Positions 27,954 to 36,758 of a stretch of 64,000 nucleotides of DNA are shown here, piece after piece. The translations under genes were made by a program, and so were the position numbers. The DNA lies in the NCBI RefSeq assembly GCF_025962655.1, contig NZ_JAGFPE010000002.1, forward strand, positions 496,001 through 560,000. The letters run 5' to 3'. Below the pieces are notes generated by a model, which was given only the letters and a program-made list of their open reading frames with translations, was not told the DNA's origin and made no database searches. Source of the stretch: Candidatus Symbiopectobacterium sp. NZEC151 (GTDB lineage: Bacteria; Pseudomonadota; Gammaproteobacteria; Enterobacterales; Enterobacteriaceae). How positions within the stretch are numbered: the stretch's first letter is position 1; the number at the start of each line of letters is the position of its first letter.

Positions 27954-28058
27954 CCAGCTCACCGGCCAACGACTATAGTGAATTATTATGGTCACAATAA
28001 GAAAAAGCTATCCTGCGCCCCTTGTCGTCCCGGTGCGGGTAGGTTAGCTTGTCTTTGG

Positions 28059-28070
28059 TTGTATATACAA
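28059..28070 (+). promoter_or_regulatory. Putative HutC operator before hutI
   Basis: TTGTATATACAA, a perfect 12-bp palindrome that ends 13 bases before the hutI start codon. It is the most symmetrical of the five sites and probably the closest to the ideal operator. Confidence 0.7.
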
Positions 28071-28083
28071 GAAGAGTGACATC

Positions 28084-29313
28084 ATGACTCAACGATTATC
28101 CTGCGACAGCCTATGGCTTGGTGCAGATCTCGTCACCCTGCGCGATGGACGCTACCAGATCATTCATGATGGCGCGCTGGCAGTAGCAGAGGGCAAGATC
28201 GCCTGGGCTGGGCCACGGGCACAGCTACCGGCCTACGACGCCGCTAGCACCACCCACTTCGACGGCGGCATCCTTACGCCGGGCTTTATTGATTGCCATA
28301 CTCACCTGATGTTCGGTGGCGATCGCAGCGACGAATTCGAGCAACGTCTCAATGGCGTAAGCTATGCCGACATCGCGGCCAACGGCGGCGGGATTCTCTC
28401 CACCGTGCGTGCCACTCGTGCCGCAACGGAACAGCAGTTGGTGGAAAGCGCACGACAACGATTAGCCTTGATGTTGGCCGAAGGCGTCACCACCGTCGAA
28501 ATCAAATCCGGCTATGGGTTGGATATCGACAGTGAAATAAAAATGCTACGCGCCATACGCCAGTTGGCTGCGCAGGTGCCCGTGCAAGTGGTGGCTACCT
28601 GTCTGGCAGCCCATGCAGTCCCACCGGAATACACAGGGCGCGCCGACGCATGGATCACCACACTTTGCGATCGGTTGCTGCCGCAGGTCGCGCGCGAGCA
28701 GTTGGCCGATGCCGTGGATGCATTCTGCGAGCATCTGGCATTTTCACCCGCGCAGGTCGAAACGCTGTTTAACACCGCCACCCAGTTGGGGCTGCCGGTA
28801 AAACTGCATGCAGAGCAGCTTTCCGCATTAGGCGGCAGCGCCTTGGCAGCACGCTACCATGCGCTCTCTGCGGATCATCTGGAGTACCTGACGGAAGCCG
28901 ACGTTCAGGCCATGGCCGCCAGCGGTACGGTTGCCGTGCTGTTGCCGGGTGCTTTTTACCTGCTGCGCGAAACGCAGCGACCGCCGGTGGAACTGCTGCG
29001 CCAGTACGGCGTGCCCATGGCTATCGCCAGCGATGCCAATCCCGGTACCTCACCGGCCCTTTCTCTGCGTCTGATGCTCAATATGGCGTGCACCCTGTTT
29101 CAGCTCACGCCGGAAGAAGCATTGGCGGGGGTCACCTACCACGCCGCTAAAGCGCTGGGACTGCAAGCGAGCCATGGATCGCTGGAAATCGGCAAAGTGG
29201 CCGATTTTGTACACTGGCCGCTAGCGCGCCCGGCAGAATTAACCTATTGGCTGGGTGGGCAGTTGCCCTGTACCACCGTTTATCGAGGGAGTATTCGTCA
29301 TGGAACCGTTTGA
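28084..29313 (+). CDS. hutI: Imidazolonepropionase
   Basis: Zinc or iron amidohydrolase of 409 residues, full length. It opens the ring of imidazolone-propionate to give formimidoyl-glutamate, the third step. The metal ligands are in [14 protein letters not shown] (HxH), [17 protein letters not shown] and [12 protein letters not shown]. It follows the perfect HutC palindrome and overlaps hutG by 14 bases, so hutI-hutG form one operon divergent from hutF-hutD. Confidence 0.96.
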   Translation: MTQRLSCDSLWLGADLVTLRDGRYQIIHDGALAVAEGKIAWAGPRAQLPAYDAASTTHFDGGILTPGFIDCHTHLMFGGDRSDEFEQRLNGVSYADIAANGGGILSTVRATRAATEQQLVESARQRLALMLAEGVTTVEIKSGYGLDIDSEIKMLRAIRQLAAQVPVQVVATCLAAHAVPPEYTGRADAWITTLCDRLLPQVAREQLADAVDAFCEHLAFSPAQVETLFNTATQLGLPVKLHAEQLSALGGSALAARYHALSADHLEYLTEADVQAMAASGTVAVLLPGAFYLLRETQRPPVELLRQYGVPMAIASDANPGTSPALSLRLMLNMACTLFQLTPEEALAGVTYHAAKALGLQASHGSLEIGKVADFVHWPLARPAELTYWLGGQLPCTTVYRGSIRHGTV

Positions 29314-30082
29314 TTTTCAAAGTGGCACGCTGCCGTTGCTGGTCAGTATTCCCCACGCGGGAACCCGTCTCACGCCTGAAGTCGAAGACGGGCTGAGTGA
29401 TGCCGCGCGCCTTCAGCCGGATACCGATTGGCATATTCCCCAGTTGTATGATTTTGTGCGCGGGATGGGAGCCAGCGTATTGGTGGGCCACTATTCGCGC
29501 ATGGTGGTCGATCTTAATCGCCCTGCCGACGATACGCCGCTTTACGCCAGCGCCACCACCGGACTGTTTCCCAGCACTTTGTTTGACGGCACGCCTACTT
29601 TTGTCGCGGGTAAAACACCGACGCCCGAGCAGCGTAACAGCTACCTGCAACATATCTGGCAGCCCTATCACCAGCAAATCCAGCAAGAACTCGCTCGTCT
29701 GAAAGCGCGTTACGGCTATGCACTGCTGTTCGATGCCCACTCCATCGCCTCACACATTCCGCGCCTGTTTGACGGCAAGCTGCCCGATTTGAATATCGGC
29801 ACCAACGGTGGCGAAAGTTGTTCCAGCGCGGTGGAAGCCGCAATACGCGCGTGCTGTGACGCGCAGGATCAATACCGTTGGGTGATTAACGGGCGTTTCA
29901 AGGGCGGCTACATCACTCGCGCCTACGGGCAACCCGCGCAGCAGCAACATGCAGTGCAGTTGGAACTGGCACAGTGTAACTACATGGAAGAGCAAGCGCC
30001 CTTTGCCTGGCATGCAGAGAAAGCGGCCGCCTTGCAGGTTCAGTTAAAAAAGCTGCTGGAAAGCTATCTGGTCTGTTTCTGA
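29300..30082 (+). CDS. hutG: N-formylglutamate deformylase
   Basis: N-formylglutamate amidohydrolase family, 260 residues from the ATG at 29300; earlier starts lie deep in hutI. It releases formate from N-formyl-glutamate to leave glutamate, the last step. Family motifs visible are [12 protein letters not shown] near the N-terminus, DLNRPADD and [17 protein letters not shown]. Formate and glutamate are thus the end products of this hut locus. Confidence 0.95.
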   Translation: MEPFDFQSGTLPLLVSIPHAGTRLTPEVEDGLSDAARLQPDTDWHIPQLYDFVRGMGASVLVGHYSRMVVDLNRPADDTPLYASATTGLFPSTLFDGTPTFVAGKTPTPEQRNSYLQHIWQPYHQQIQQELARLKARYGYALLFDAHSIASHIPRLFDGKLPDLNIGTNGGESCSSAVEAAIRACCDAQDQYRWVINGRFKGGYITRAYGQPAQQQHAVQLELAQCNYMEEQAPFAWHAEKAAALQVQLKKLLESYLVCF

Positions 30083-30086
30083 CCGT

Positions 30087-30115
30087 TTCAGGCTGGCGCC
30101 ACTCGCCAGCCTGAA
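30087..30115. terminator. Bidirectional hairpin between hutG and tarD
   Basis: A perfect 12-bp stem, TTCAGGCTGGCG with CGCCAGCCTGAA, and a 5-base loop. It fills the 41-base gap between the two convergent genes. The U-tract is weak on both sides. Confidence 0.6.
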
Positions 30116-30123
30116 CATACCGT

Positions 30124-31287
30124 TTATTCTGCCAGCGCGCGCATTTCGGCAATCAAATCGCTTTTGCCCTCAAAGCCGATGCCCGGCAGCTCCGGCATCA
30201 CAATGTGCCCTTGCTCCACCCGAACGGCATCGGGGAATCCGCCGTAAGGCTGGAACAGATCCGGATAGCTTTCATTGCCGCCCAACCCCAACCCGGCGGC
30301 AATATTCAGCGACATTTGATGCCCACCGTGTGGAATGCAGCGTGCAGACGACCAGCCAAACTGCTCCAGCACCTCGAGCGTGCGCAGGTATTCACACAAG
30401 CCGTAAGACAGGGCGCAATCAAATTGCAGATAATCTCTGTCCGGGCGCATACCGCCATAACGCAGCAAGTTACGCGCATCCTGATGTGAGAACAGATTTT
30501 CTCCCGTGGCCATCGGCCCCGGATAGAACTCACTCAACGCCGCCTGAAGGGCATAATCCAACGGATCGCCCACCTCTTCATACCAAAACAGCGGGTAATC
30601 ACGCAGCATCTTGGCGTAAGCGATGCCGGTTTCCAGGTCGAAACGCCCATTGGCATCCACGGCAAGCTGGGCCTCGCTGCCAATCTCTTCGAGCACGGCT
30701 TCAATACGCCGACGGTCTTCCTCTATCGACGCGCCGCCAATCTTCATTTTCACCACGGTGTAACCACGACGCAGGTAGCTGCGCATCTCCTGCTTCAAGG
30801 CATCCAGCGCTTTGCCGGGATAGTAGTAACCGCCCGCGGCGTAAACGAACACGCGCGGATTGGCGCGCACACCTTTACTATCCGCCAGCAGATGAAACAG
30901 CGGCATACCGGCTATTTTGGCGGTCGCATCCCAAATCGCCATGTCCAGCGTTCCTACCGCCACCGAGCGCTCACCGTGCCCACCCGGTTTTTCGTTTTTC
31001 ATCATGGTGTTCCACACCCGATCGGGATCGAGATTATCGCCGCGCGCATTAAGCAGCGTTTCCGGGTCAGCCTCCAGAATACGTGGACGAAAGCGCTCGC
31101 GAATCAAACCGCCCTGCCCATAGCGCCCGTTGGAGTTAAACCCGTACCCGACAACCCGTCGACCATCGCGCACCACATCAGTCACGACGGCGACCAGGCT
31201 AGTCGTCATGTGCGAAAAATCGATGTAGGCATTTCTGATCGGGGAAGCGATGGGTTTGGTGACTTCACACACATCGATAATACGCAT
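30124..31287 (-). CDS. tarD: D(-)-tartrate dehydratase (enolase superfamily)
   Basis: Mandelate racemase/muconate lactonising subgroup enzyme of 387 residues from the ATG at 31287 (AGGAG upstream). The acid-base and Mg-binding residues are all present: Lys182 in VKMKIGG, Asp211 in AVDANGRF, Glu237 in WYEEVGDPLD, Glu263 in ATGENLF and His320 in IPHGGHQMSLN. These correspond to Lys184, Asp213, Glu239, Glu265 and His322 of the Bradyrhizobium TarD, which dehydrates D-tartrate to oxaloacetate. Similarity runs over the whole length. A LysR gene diverges from it. Confidence 0.9.
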   Translation of the reverse strand: MRIIDVCEVTKPIASPIRNAYIDFSHMTTSLVAVVTDVVRDGRRVVGYGFNSNGRYGQGGLIRERFRPRILEADPETLLNARGDNLDPDRVWNTMMKNEKPGGHGERSVAVGTLDMAIWDATAKIAGMPLFHLLADSKGVRANPRVFVYAAGGYYYPGKALDALKQEMRSYLRRGYTVVKMKIGGASIEEDRRRIEAVLEEIGSEAQLAVDANGRFDLETGIAYAKMLRDYPLFWYEEVGDPLDYALQAALSEFYPGPMATGENLFSHQDARNLLRYGGMRPDRDYLQFDCALSYGLCEYLRTLEVLEQFGWSSARCIPHGGHQMSLNIAAGLGLGGNESYPDLFQPYGGFPDAVRVEQGHIVMPELPGIGFEGKSDLIAEMRALAE

Positions 31288-31389
31288 AGCCAAATCTCCT
31301 GATGGTCGCTAAGCCAGCGGCAAAAAACAGCCCTTGTTACACGCACTGTTATGCCGTTTTCTTAACATGAAAAATGTCATATTCTGCGA

Positions 31390-31438
31390 GAGCAATGCCC
31401 TAAAGCACGCTATAGCGTCTATAGTAGGGGCATTGCTC
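31390..31438. promoter_or_regulatory. Nested inverted repeat in the tarD/LysR promoter
   Basis: Outer arms GAGCAATGCCC (31390-31400) and GGGCATTGCTC (31428-31438) are perfect complements. Inside lies a perfect 12-bp palindrome ACGCTATAGCGT (31407-31418). The whole is centred near 31413, between the divergent tarD and LysR genes, and fits an operator for the LysR protein. It could instead form an RNA hairpin in the regulator's leader. Confidence 0.6.
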
Positions 31439-31471
31439 GGCGGATGACCAATGCGAAAAAGGAGCGCTGTA

Positions 31472-32410
31472 ATGCCAAATCGGCATCACTTAGAACTGGC
31501 CTGGTTGGAAGACGGGATAGCACTGGCCGAATCGCTCAACTTTTCAAAAGCGGCGGCGGCACGGTATGTGACACAGCCCGCATTCAGTCGACGTATTCAG
31601 GCACTGGAAGCCTGGGTCGGCGTGGCGCTGTTTGAACGCAACCGGCGCGGCACGCGGCTGACTCAGGCGGGGGAGGTCTTTTTTCATCAGGCACCGGATC
31701 TGATTCGAGCACTCTATGCCCTGCGCAGCGAAACGCGCAACAGCGTAGAACAGCGCGCGCCCGAGGTCATTATGTGCGCCACCCATGCCCTCTCGTTCAC
31801 CTTTATTCCCGATTGGCTGAGAAGCAACAGCGATATCTCGCGTGATGGCGCATTTCAGTTGGTTTCCGCCACCCTGCACGCCTGCGAACGCATGCTGACC
31901 CAGGGCGGCGCACAATTTCTGCTGTGCCATCACCATCCGCATATGCAGTTACACCTGCCAAGCCAGAAGTTTATGAGCATTTCGCTCGGTCAGGATCGGC
32001 TGATTCCCTATAGCATTCCCACTGCCGATACCCGCAATGCCCGGTGGACTGTTGATGCCGCGGGAGGGTTTCCGTTTCTCGCCTACAGCGCGGATTCTGG
32101 ATTGGGGCGCATTATCAGTAATACCGCACCGCTGCACCGCCTGACGCGCACCATGGAGACGGTGTTCACGTCCGATTTGGCTGCCACGCTGTTGGCGCTG
32201 GTGAAAGCCGGTGAAGGCGTCGCCTGGCTGCCACACGCACTGGCTGCTGAAAGTGAGAAAAGTGGAGCCATTTGTCGGGCTGCCCGCCACGAAGAGAAAT
32301 GGACGATCCCGCTGGATATCCGGCTCTATCGCCCGGCAGCACGGCTAGCGACAGGGGCAGAAACGCTGTGGGAGAGCGTACTCGCCGGACATCAGGCGTC
32401 ACCGCCCTGA
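31472..32410 (+). CDS. LysR-family regulator, probably of tarD
   Basis: LysR-type transcription factor of 312 residues from the ATG at 31472, which has an AAAAAGGAG site 8 bases upstream. The N-terminal helix-turn-helix contains LNFSKAAAARYVTQPAFSRR and LFERNRRGTRLTQAG. The rest is the effector-binding domain. It diverges from the tarD gene over a nested palindrome. Control of tarD in response to tartrate is inferred from this arrangement. Its 3' end overlaps that of the YitT gene by 19 bases. Confidence 0.85.
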   Translation: MPNRHHLELAWLEDGIALAESLNFSKAAAARYVTQPAFSRRIQALEAWVGVALFERNRRGTRLTQAGEVFFHQAPDLIRALYALRSETRNSVEQRAPEVIMCATHALSFTFIPDWLRSNSDISRDGAFQLVSATLHACERMLTQGGAQFLLCHHHPHMQLHLPSQKFMSISLGQDRLIPYSIPTADTRNARWTVDAAGGFPFLAYSADSGLGRIISNTAPLHRLTRTMETVFTSDLAATLLALVKAGEGVAWLPHALAAESEKSGAICRAARHEEKWTIPLDIRLYRPAARLATGAETLWESVLAGHQASPP

Positions 32411-33030
32411 TAGCGTCCCGGTTTGTGCCAGTTCATCAGCATGGCATTCATTGCCAGCGCGCTGAGCGCGGACCACAAAAGCAGCAGCAACGGCATTTTG
32501 ATCAGAGAGAGAAGAAACACCAGCGCATCCAGCACCATCTGGCTTTTGCCTGCGTTGATGCCAAAGCGACGATACATCCACAGCGTCACCACACCGGTGC
32601 CGCCAACAGAGGCATTATGGCGCGCGAGGGAAAGTATCCCCATGCCGATAAAGGTACCGCCTACCAACGCGGAGAACAGCGGATGCAGGTAGCTGATAGT
32701 GATTAACATCGGTACCGCCTGCGTCGCCAACCCCAGCGTGATGCTGACAATCAACGTTTTTATCGTGAAAGCGCGCCCCATGCTGAAATAGCAAAACACC
32801 AGAAACGGGATGTTGACCAGAGTGAACAGTAACCCGATGGAGAGCGGTAGATAGTAGGAGATAAGCAGCGCGATGCCGGCAATACCGCCGGTCACCATGC
32901 CAGAAAATTTAAGCAGATTCAGGCCGACGGCGATAAACATCACGCCCAGCGCCAATCCGTAAATATCATCCTTTAAGGTATGTGCCGTTGCCAGCGGATT
33001 GATTTTTGTTGGCACTGCCGCTGACCTCAT
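32392..33030 (-). CDS. YitT-family membrane protein
   Basis: Inner-membrane protein of 212 residues with about five hydrophobic helices. Family motifs are GLNLLKFSGMVTGGIAGIAL (residues ~36-55) and GTFIGMGILSLARHNASVGG near ~125-145. The typical C-terminal cytoplasmic domain of longer YitT members is missing, as in the short subfamily. The biochemical role of the family is not known. It is convergent with the LysR gene and has its own promoter region (33031-33126, AT-rich). Confidence 0.82.
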   Translation of the reverse strand: MRSAAVPTKINPLATAHTLKDDIYGLALGVMFIAVGLNLLKFSGMVTGGIAGIALLISYYLPLSIGLLFTLVNIPFLVFCYFSMGRAFTIKTLIVSITLGLATQAVPMLITISYLHPLFSALVGGTFIGMGILSLARHNASVGGTGVVTLWMYRRFGINAGKSQMVLDALVFLLSLIKMPLLLLLWSALSALAMNAMLMNWHKPGRYQGGDA

Positions 33031-33126
33031 GATCGACTCACATTAGCCATAAGAAAAGCATATAATTCCACATATATTGATTATACATGCATTATATGCC
33101 ATTAACACCTGATATCTATGCACCCA

Positions 33127-33870
33127 TTATTTGCTGCACGGGGAAAGGATGCACAGGCACATTTGTCGCACCTCTTCCAGCGCCTGCTGGATAGCTGGAA
33201 GGCGAGCAGCAAAGCGGTAGGAAGGAAGCACCACCGACAAGGCGTGCGCCGATCTTCCCGGTACCGGCAACGCAATCCCAACGGCACAGACGCCTTCCGC
33301 ATGCTCTTCCCGGTCGTAAGAAAAGCCGTTGGCACGCACTTCGGCTATCTGTTGCAGCAGCGCTGGCAGCGAAACCGTCGTCTGGGGCGTTAACGCAGGC
33401 ATCTGATCGTGTAGCAGTGCCGTAATCTGCGCATCGGTTAATAACGACAGCATCGCCTTGCCGTTCGCCATGGCATAAACCGGTTTGGGACGATCGTGTA
33501 TCGGAACTACGCGCACCGCCTGATCGCTGATAATTCTGTCGAGGAAGATCACTTCCCGACCATGAAAGGTTGAAATATCGACCGTTTCACGCGTCTTCTC
33601 AAACAGCAGCTCGAGCGGGTGGCGCAACTGTGCCGCCACGTCAGAATAGGCGTTTCTAGCCAGCTCATTAATGCCCCAACCCAACCGCACGCCGCCTTCG
33701 CCGCACTCAACCAAATGTTCCGCCGCCAGCGTATCGACAATACGTTGTACCGTTGAGCGAGGAAGATCCGTCAAGCGCGCCAGTTCGCCCAGGCTGGTTC
33801 CCCGTTCGTGCAACAGGCGTAATATTTTGATTGCTCTGGAGATAACCTGTATCCCCGCCGTTTTATTCAT
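33127..33870 (-). CDS. IclR-family transcription regulator
   Basis: IclR-type regulator of 247 residues from the ATG at 33870, with GAGG six bases upstream. N-terminal winged helix-turn-helix: ..LHERGTSLGELARLTDLPRS followed by TVQRIVDTL. C-terminal effector domain with the usual ..AMANGKAMLSLL.. and FSYDREEHAEGVCAVGIALP. The target is not clear; the divergent aldehyde dehydrogenase operon 265 bases away is the natural candidate. Confidence 0.85.
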   Translation of the reverse strand: MNKTAGIQVISRAIKILRLLHERGTSLGELARLTDLPRSTVQRIVDTLAAEHLVECGEGGVRLGWGINELARNAYSDVAAQLRHPLELLFEKTRETVDISTFHGREVIFLDRIISDQAVRVVPIHDRPKPVYAMANGKAMLSLLTDAQITALLHDQMPALTPQTTVSLPALLQQIAEVRANGFSYDREEHAEGVCAVGIALPVPGRSAHALSVVLPSYRFAARLPAIQQALEEVRQMCLCILSPCSK

Positions 33871-34135
33871 CACTTGCCTCAAAACTGTATCGCAATGCGG
33901 TTAATATTGTATTGTTTTTAGCTAAGCGTATTATAGCTTGATGACGTCGGGATAGCATCGCTTCACCATCACGATGTCAGAGGTGCTTCGCAGCGTTCTC
34001 GCCATCGCTATGCTGGCAGGAGCCGAATGTTATCTGCGGAGTAACCTGAAACGGTGTGAATTATCAGTTGATACCCTACTAAGCAACCGATGAGATCGTG
34101 GGTATCTTGAAAAATTTGTTTTCAGGAGGTTTACC

Positions 34136-35527
34136 GTGGGATATGCCACTATCAACCCGTACACGGGTGAAGTCATTAAAACGTTCCCCGACGCCACTGA
34201 CGCAGAAGTCACTGACGCCATCAGTCAAGCACACAACGCTTTCCTGGCATGGAAAGAAACCCCGTTTTCCACCCGAGGGGCCATTCTACAAAAGGCCGCC
34301 ACGCTGCTGCGTCAACATAAAGAAGAGATGGCACGCCTGCTGACGCTGGAAATGGGCAAGCTGGTCGCAGAAGCGCGGGCAGAAGTGGAGCTATCCGCTC
34401 AAATTTTTGAGTACTACGTCAAGCACGCAGAAGGCCTGTTGGCTCCCGAAACGCTGCCGGTCGCCAACCCGAAAGAAGCCACCGCGCAGATTGTGCACGA
34501 GCCGCTGGGCGTGCTGCTGGCTATCGAGCCGTGGAACTTCCCTTACTATCAGATTGCGCGCATCATCGCACCGCAGCTTTCTGCCGGTAACACCATTCTG
34601 TTGAAACATGCCTCCAACGTGCCGCAAAGTGCCGCCCGGTTTGAAAAACTGATGCACGATGCCGGTTTGCCTAAAGGGGCGTTTACCAATCTGTATGCCA
34701 CCCGCAAGCACATCGAAATGATCCTCAACGATCCGCGCGTGCAGGGCGTAGCGTTGACCGGTTCGGAAGGCGCGGGTGCCACCGTAGCCCAACAGGCCGC
34801 ACTGGCGCTGAAAAAATCTACGCTGGAATTGGGCGGTGCCGATGCTTTCGTGGTGTTGAAAGATGCCGAACTGGAAAAAACCGTCAAGTGGGCCGTGTTT
34901 GGTCGCCACTGGAACGGCGGACAGGTGTGCGTATCTTCCAAACGAATGATCATTGAAGATGCGGTGTATGACGCGTTTCTCGACCGCTACACCCAGGGCG
35001 TTGCGGCATTACGCACCGGCGATCCGTTGGATGAAAACACCACGCTGGCCCCGCTCTCTTCCCAACAGGCCGCTGATGAAGTAAGACAGAAGATCCAACT
35101 GGCGGTATCGCACGGCGCAACGGCGCTGGAAGTGGGCCCGAAAGTGCCGACTCAGGGTGCCTTCGTACAACCGACTATCCTCACCGACATTACGCCAGAC
35201 AATCCCGCCTACCATATGGAATTTTTTGGCCCAGTCTCTATGCTGTTCCGTGCTAAAGATGAGGATGATGCGGTACGTATTGCCAACGACTCACCGTTCG
35301 GTCTTGGGGGTTCCGTGTTCACCCGTAACGGCAAACACGGGGCTGAAGTCGCGGCCCGCCTGTCCACCGGGATGGTGTATGTAAACCACCCAACCCGGGT
35401 GAAGGCCGATCTGCCGTTTGGCGGGATCCGCCGTTCCGGTTATGGACGTGAGCTGACCGGGCTGGGCATTAAAGAGTTTGTGAACCACAAACTGATTTCT
35501 GTTGTTGATATTGATGCTGAATTTTAA
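34136..35527 (+). CDS. NAD(P)-dependent aldehyde dehydrogenase (succinate-semialdehyde type)
   Basis: ALDH superfamily enzyme of 463 residues. It starts with GTG at 34136, with a strong AGGAGGT site. The catalytic Cys lies in NGGQVCVSSKRM and the general base Glu in LELGGADAF. The cofactor loop is seen at PWNFPYYQIARI. It resembles the YneI/Sad subfamily (E. coli, 462 residues) more than GabD. It should oxidise succinate semialdehyde or a similar small aldehyde in the cytoplasm. It is followed by an FMN reductase gene 9 bases downstream. Confidence 0.87.
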   Translation: MGYATINPYTGEVIKTFPDATDAEVTDAISQAHNAFLAWKETPFSTRGAILQKAATLLRQHKEEMARLLTLEMGKLVAEARAEVELSAQIFEYYVKHAEGLLAPETLPVANPKEATAQIVHEPLGVLLAIEPWNFPYYQIARIIAPQLSAGNTILLKHASNVPQSAARFEKLMHDAGLPKGAFTNLYATRKHIEMILNDPRVQGVALTGSEGAGATVAQQAALALKKSTLELGGADAFVVLKDAELEKTVKWAVFGRHWNGGQVCVSSKRMIIEDAVYDAFLDRYTQGVAALRTGDPLDENTTLAPLSSQQAADEVRQKIQLAVSHGATALEVGPKVPTQGAFVQPTILTDITPDNPAYHMEFFGPVSMLFRAKDEDDAVRIANDSPFGLGGSVFTRNGKHGAEVAARLSTGMVYVNHPTRVKADLPFGGIRRSGYGRELTGLGIKEFVNHKLISVVDIDAEF

Positions 35528-35536
35528 GGAAACGCC

Positions 35537-36082
35537 ATGAGCACCCTACGACTATTGGGCATTGCGGGCAGCCTACGCCGCGCCTCTGCGAATAAAGGGC
35601 TGTTGCGTGCGGCGCAAGCCGCTCTGCCGGCCGATACCACCCTTGAGATCGCCGACCTGCTGGATGTGCCGTTTTACAATGCCGATCTGACCGAGATCCC
35701 CGCTGCCGTGCAGCGCATCGCGCGTCAGGCGCAACAGGCTGACGGATTTGTCTTTGCCTGTACCGAGTACAACTACTCGGTGGCACCGGCATTGAAGAAC
35801 ATCCTCGACTGGCTTTCACGACTGCCGGACAGCCAGCCGCTGAGCGGCAAACCGGTGGCGCTGATGGGTGCCGGTGGCGGTATGGGGACCTCACGTGCGC
35901 AGTATCACTTGCGCCAGAGCGCCGTGTTCCTGAACCTGCAACCGCTCAACAAGCCGGAAGTGTTCGCTAACGCTTTCGCAGGCGGTTTTGACGATCAGGG
36001 CAACTTGCAGGATGAAAAAATCGCGGCACTGATCGGCGAACAGATGAACACGTTGGTCGCGGCAATCAAGTCCACCCGCTAA
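35537..36082 (+). CDS. NAD(P)H-dependent FMN reductase
   Basis: Flavodoxin-fold reductase of 181 residues (ChrR/YieF/SsuE-like). FMN-binding loops: GIAGSLRRASANKGLLR near the N-terminus and TEYNYSVAPALKNILDWLSR around residues 76-95. It reduces FMN, quinones or other acceptors with NAD(P)H in the cytoplasm. Nine bases separate it from the aldehyde dehydrogenase gene, with AAGGAAA as ribosome-binding site, so the two form an operon. Confidence 0.87.
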   Translation: MSTLRLLGIAGSLRRASANKGLLRAAQAALPADTTLEIADLLDVPFYNADLTEIPAAVQRIARQAQQADGFVFACTEYNYSVAPALKNILDWLSRLPDSQPLSGKPVALMGAGGGMGTSRAQYHLRQSAVFLNLQPLNKPEVFANAFAGGFDDQGNLQDEKIAALIGEQMNTLVAAIKSTR

Positions 36083-36094
36083 TCAACGCATCAC

Positions 36095-36129
36095 GGCCTG
36101 TACCGACCTGATTAAAGACGGTACGGGCC
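36095..36129 (+). terminator. Hairpin after the FMN reductase gene
   Basis: GGCCTGTACCG pairs with CGGTACGGGCC (one G-U pair), with a 13-base loop, 13 bases after the stop codon. The following TATTC is only weakly U-rich. Confidence 0.5.
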
Positions 36130-36161
36130 TATTCCCACCCTTCGACACGTTTTGTCCTTTG

Positions 36162-36455
36162 CTAACGCTGGTATAAATACAGCATTTCGTTCGCCAATTC
36201 CCGTACCAACAATGACGTCATCAAGTGGTCTTGTGCGTGCGCCATAATAGATGTCATCGGCACATCGGTTTCTCGTGCAACCAACTGGGTCTGAACCTGA
36301 TGCGCCACTCTTGCAAACCGATCGGCGCGGGTCATTAGCGCAGTGGCTTGTTCAACCTGACCGTGACGCGCCGCCTGCAACGCCTCCAGACACAGGCTGC
36401 GTGACTCATCCGCATTGACAAGGATTTCCATTGCCGCTTCTTCTGCTTTAACCAT
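36162..36455 (-). CDS. PTS lactose/cellobiose-family IIA component, orphan
   Basis: IIA-Lac/Chb-type phosphocarrier of 97 residues from the ATG at 36455. The all-helical trimer fold is recognisable in EEAAMEILVNADESRSLCLE. The phosphorylated His lies in the family motif MAHAQDHLMTS near residue ~75. Usually such a gene is next to IIB and IIC partners, but here none is near: a LysR gene lies upstream and an FMN reductase gene is convergent. It must serve a permease elsewhere or act in regulation. Two TGTGCACA palindromes lie upstream. Confidence 0.87.
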   Translation of the reverse strand: MVKAEEAAMEILVNADESRSLCLEALQAARHGQVEQATALMTRADRFARVAHQVQTQLVARETDVPMTSIMAHAQDHLMTSLLVRELANEMLYLYQR

Positions 36456-36555
36456 CGTAATACCACCCCTATTAGGCATTGAATCAAAACCGTGCTGTTT
36501 CACCCTCCTGGTCGCACTTACAGCACGCATCCATCGCGCTGCCGTACTGCCAGAT

Positions 36556-36567
36556 CCTGTGCACAAG
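36556..36567. promoter_or_regulatory. TGTGCACA operator-like palindrome, copy 1
   Basis: CCTGTGCACAAG, imperfect 12-bp palindrome about 100 bases upstream of the PTS IIA start. It shares its first ten bases with the copy at 36608-36619. The start-to-start distance is 52 bases, five helical turns. Confidence 0.5.
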
Positions 36568-36607
36568 ACTGCGTGGTTTTTTACCCTTTCCTTTTAACAA
36601 TATTGTA

Positions 36608-36619
36608 CCTGTGCACAGG
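36608..36619. promoter_or_regulatory. TGTGCACA operator-like palindrome, copy 2
   Basis: CCTGTGCACAGG, perfect 12-bp palindrome. With copy 1 it looks like a paired operator for a dimeric regulator that could loop DNA. The rest of the 303-base gap 36456-36758 holds no supported gene. Confidence 0.5.
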
Positions 36620-36758
36620 CATCGATAAATGTCCCAAATGGCACAAGACAGGTCATCGCCGTATTCACAGCGACCTCTGGCAAGCCTAAGGGATTAAAAT
36701 TGATACCATAGCGATCGGAGATTTGAGCGTCTTTAATAAAACGCGACTACGTTTCAAT

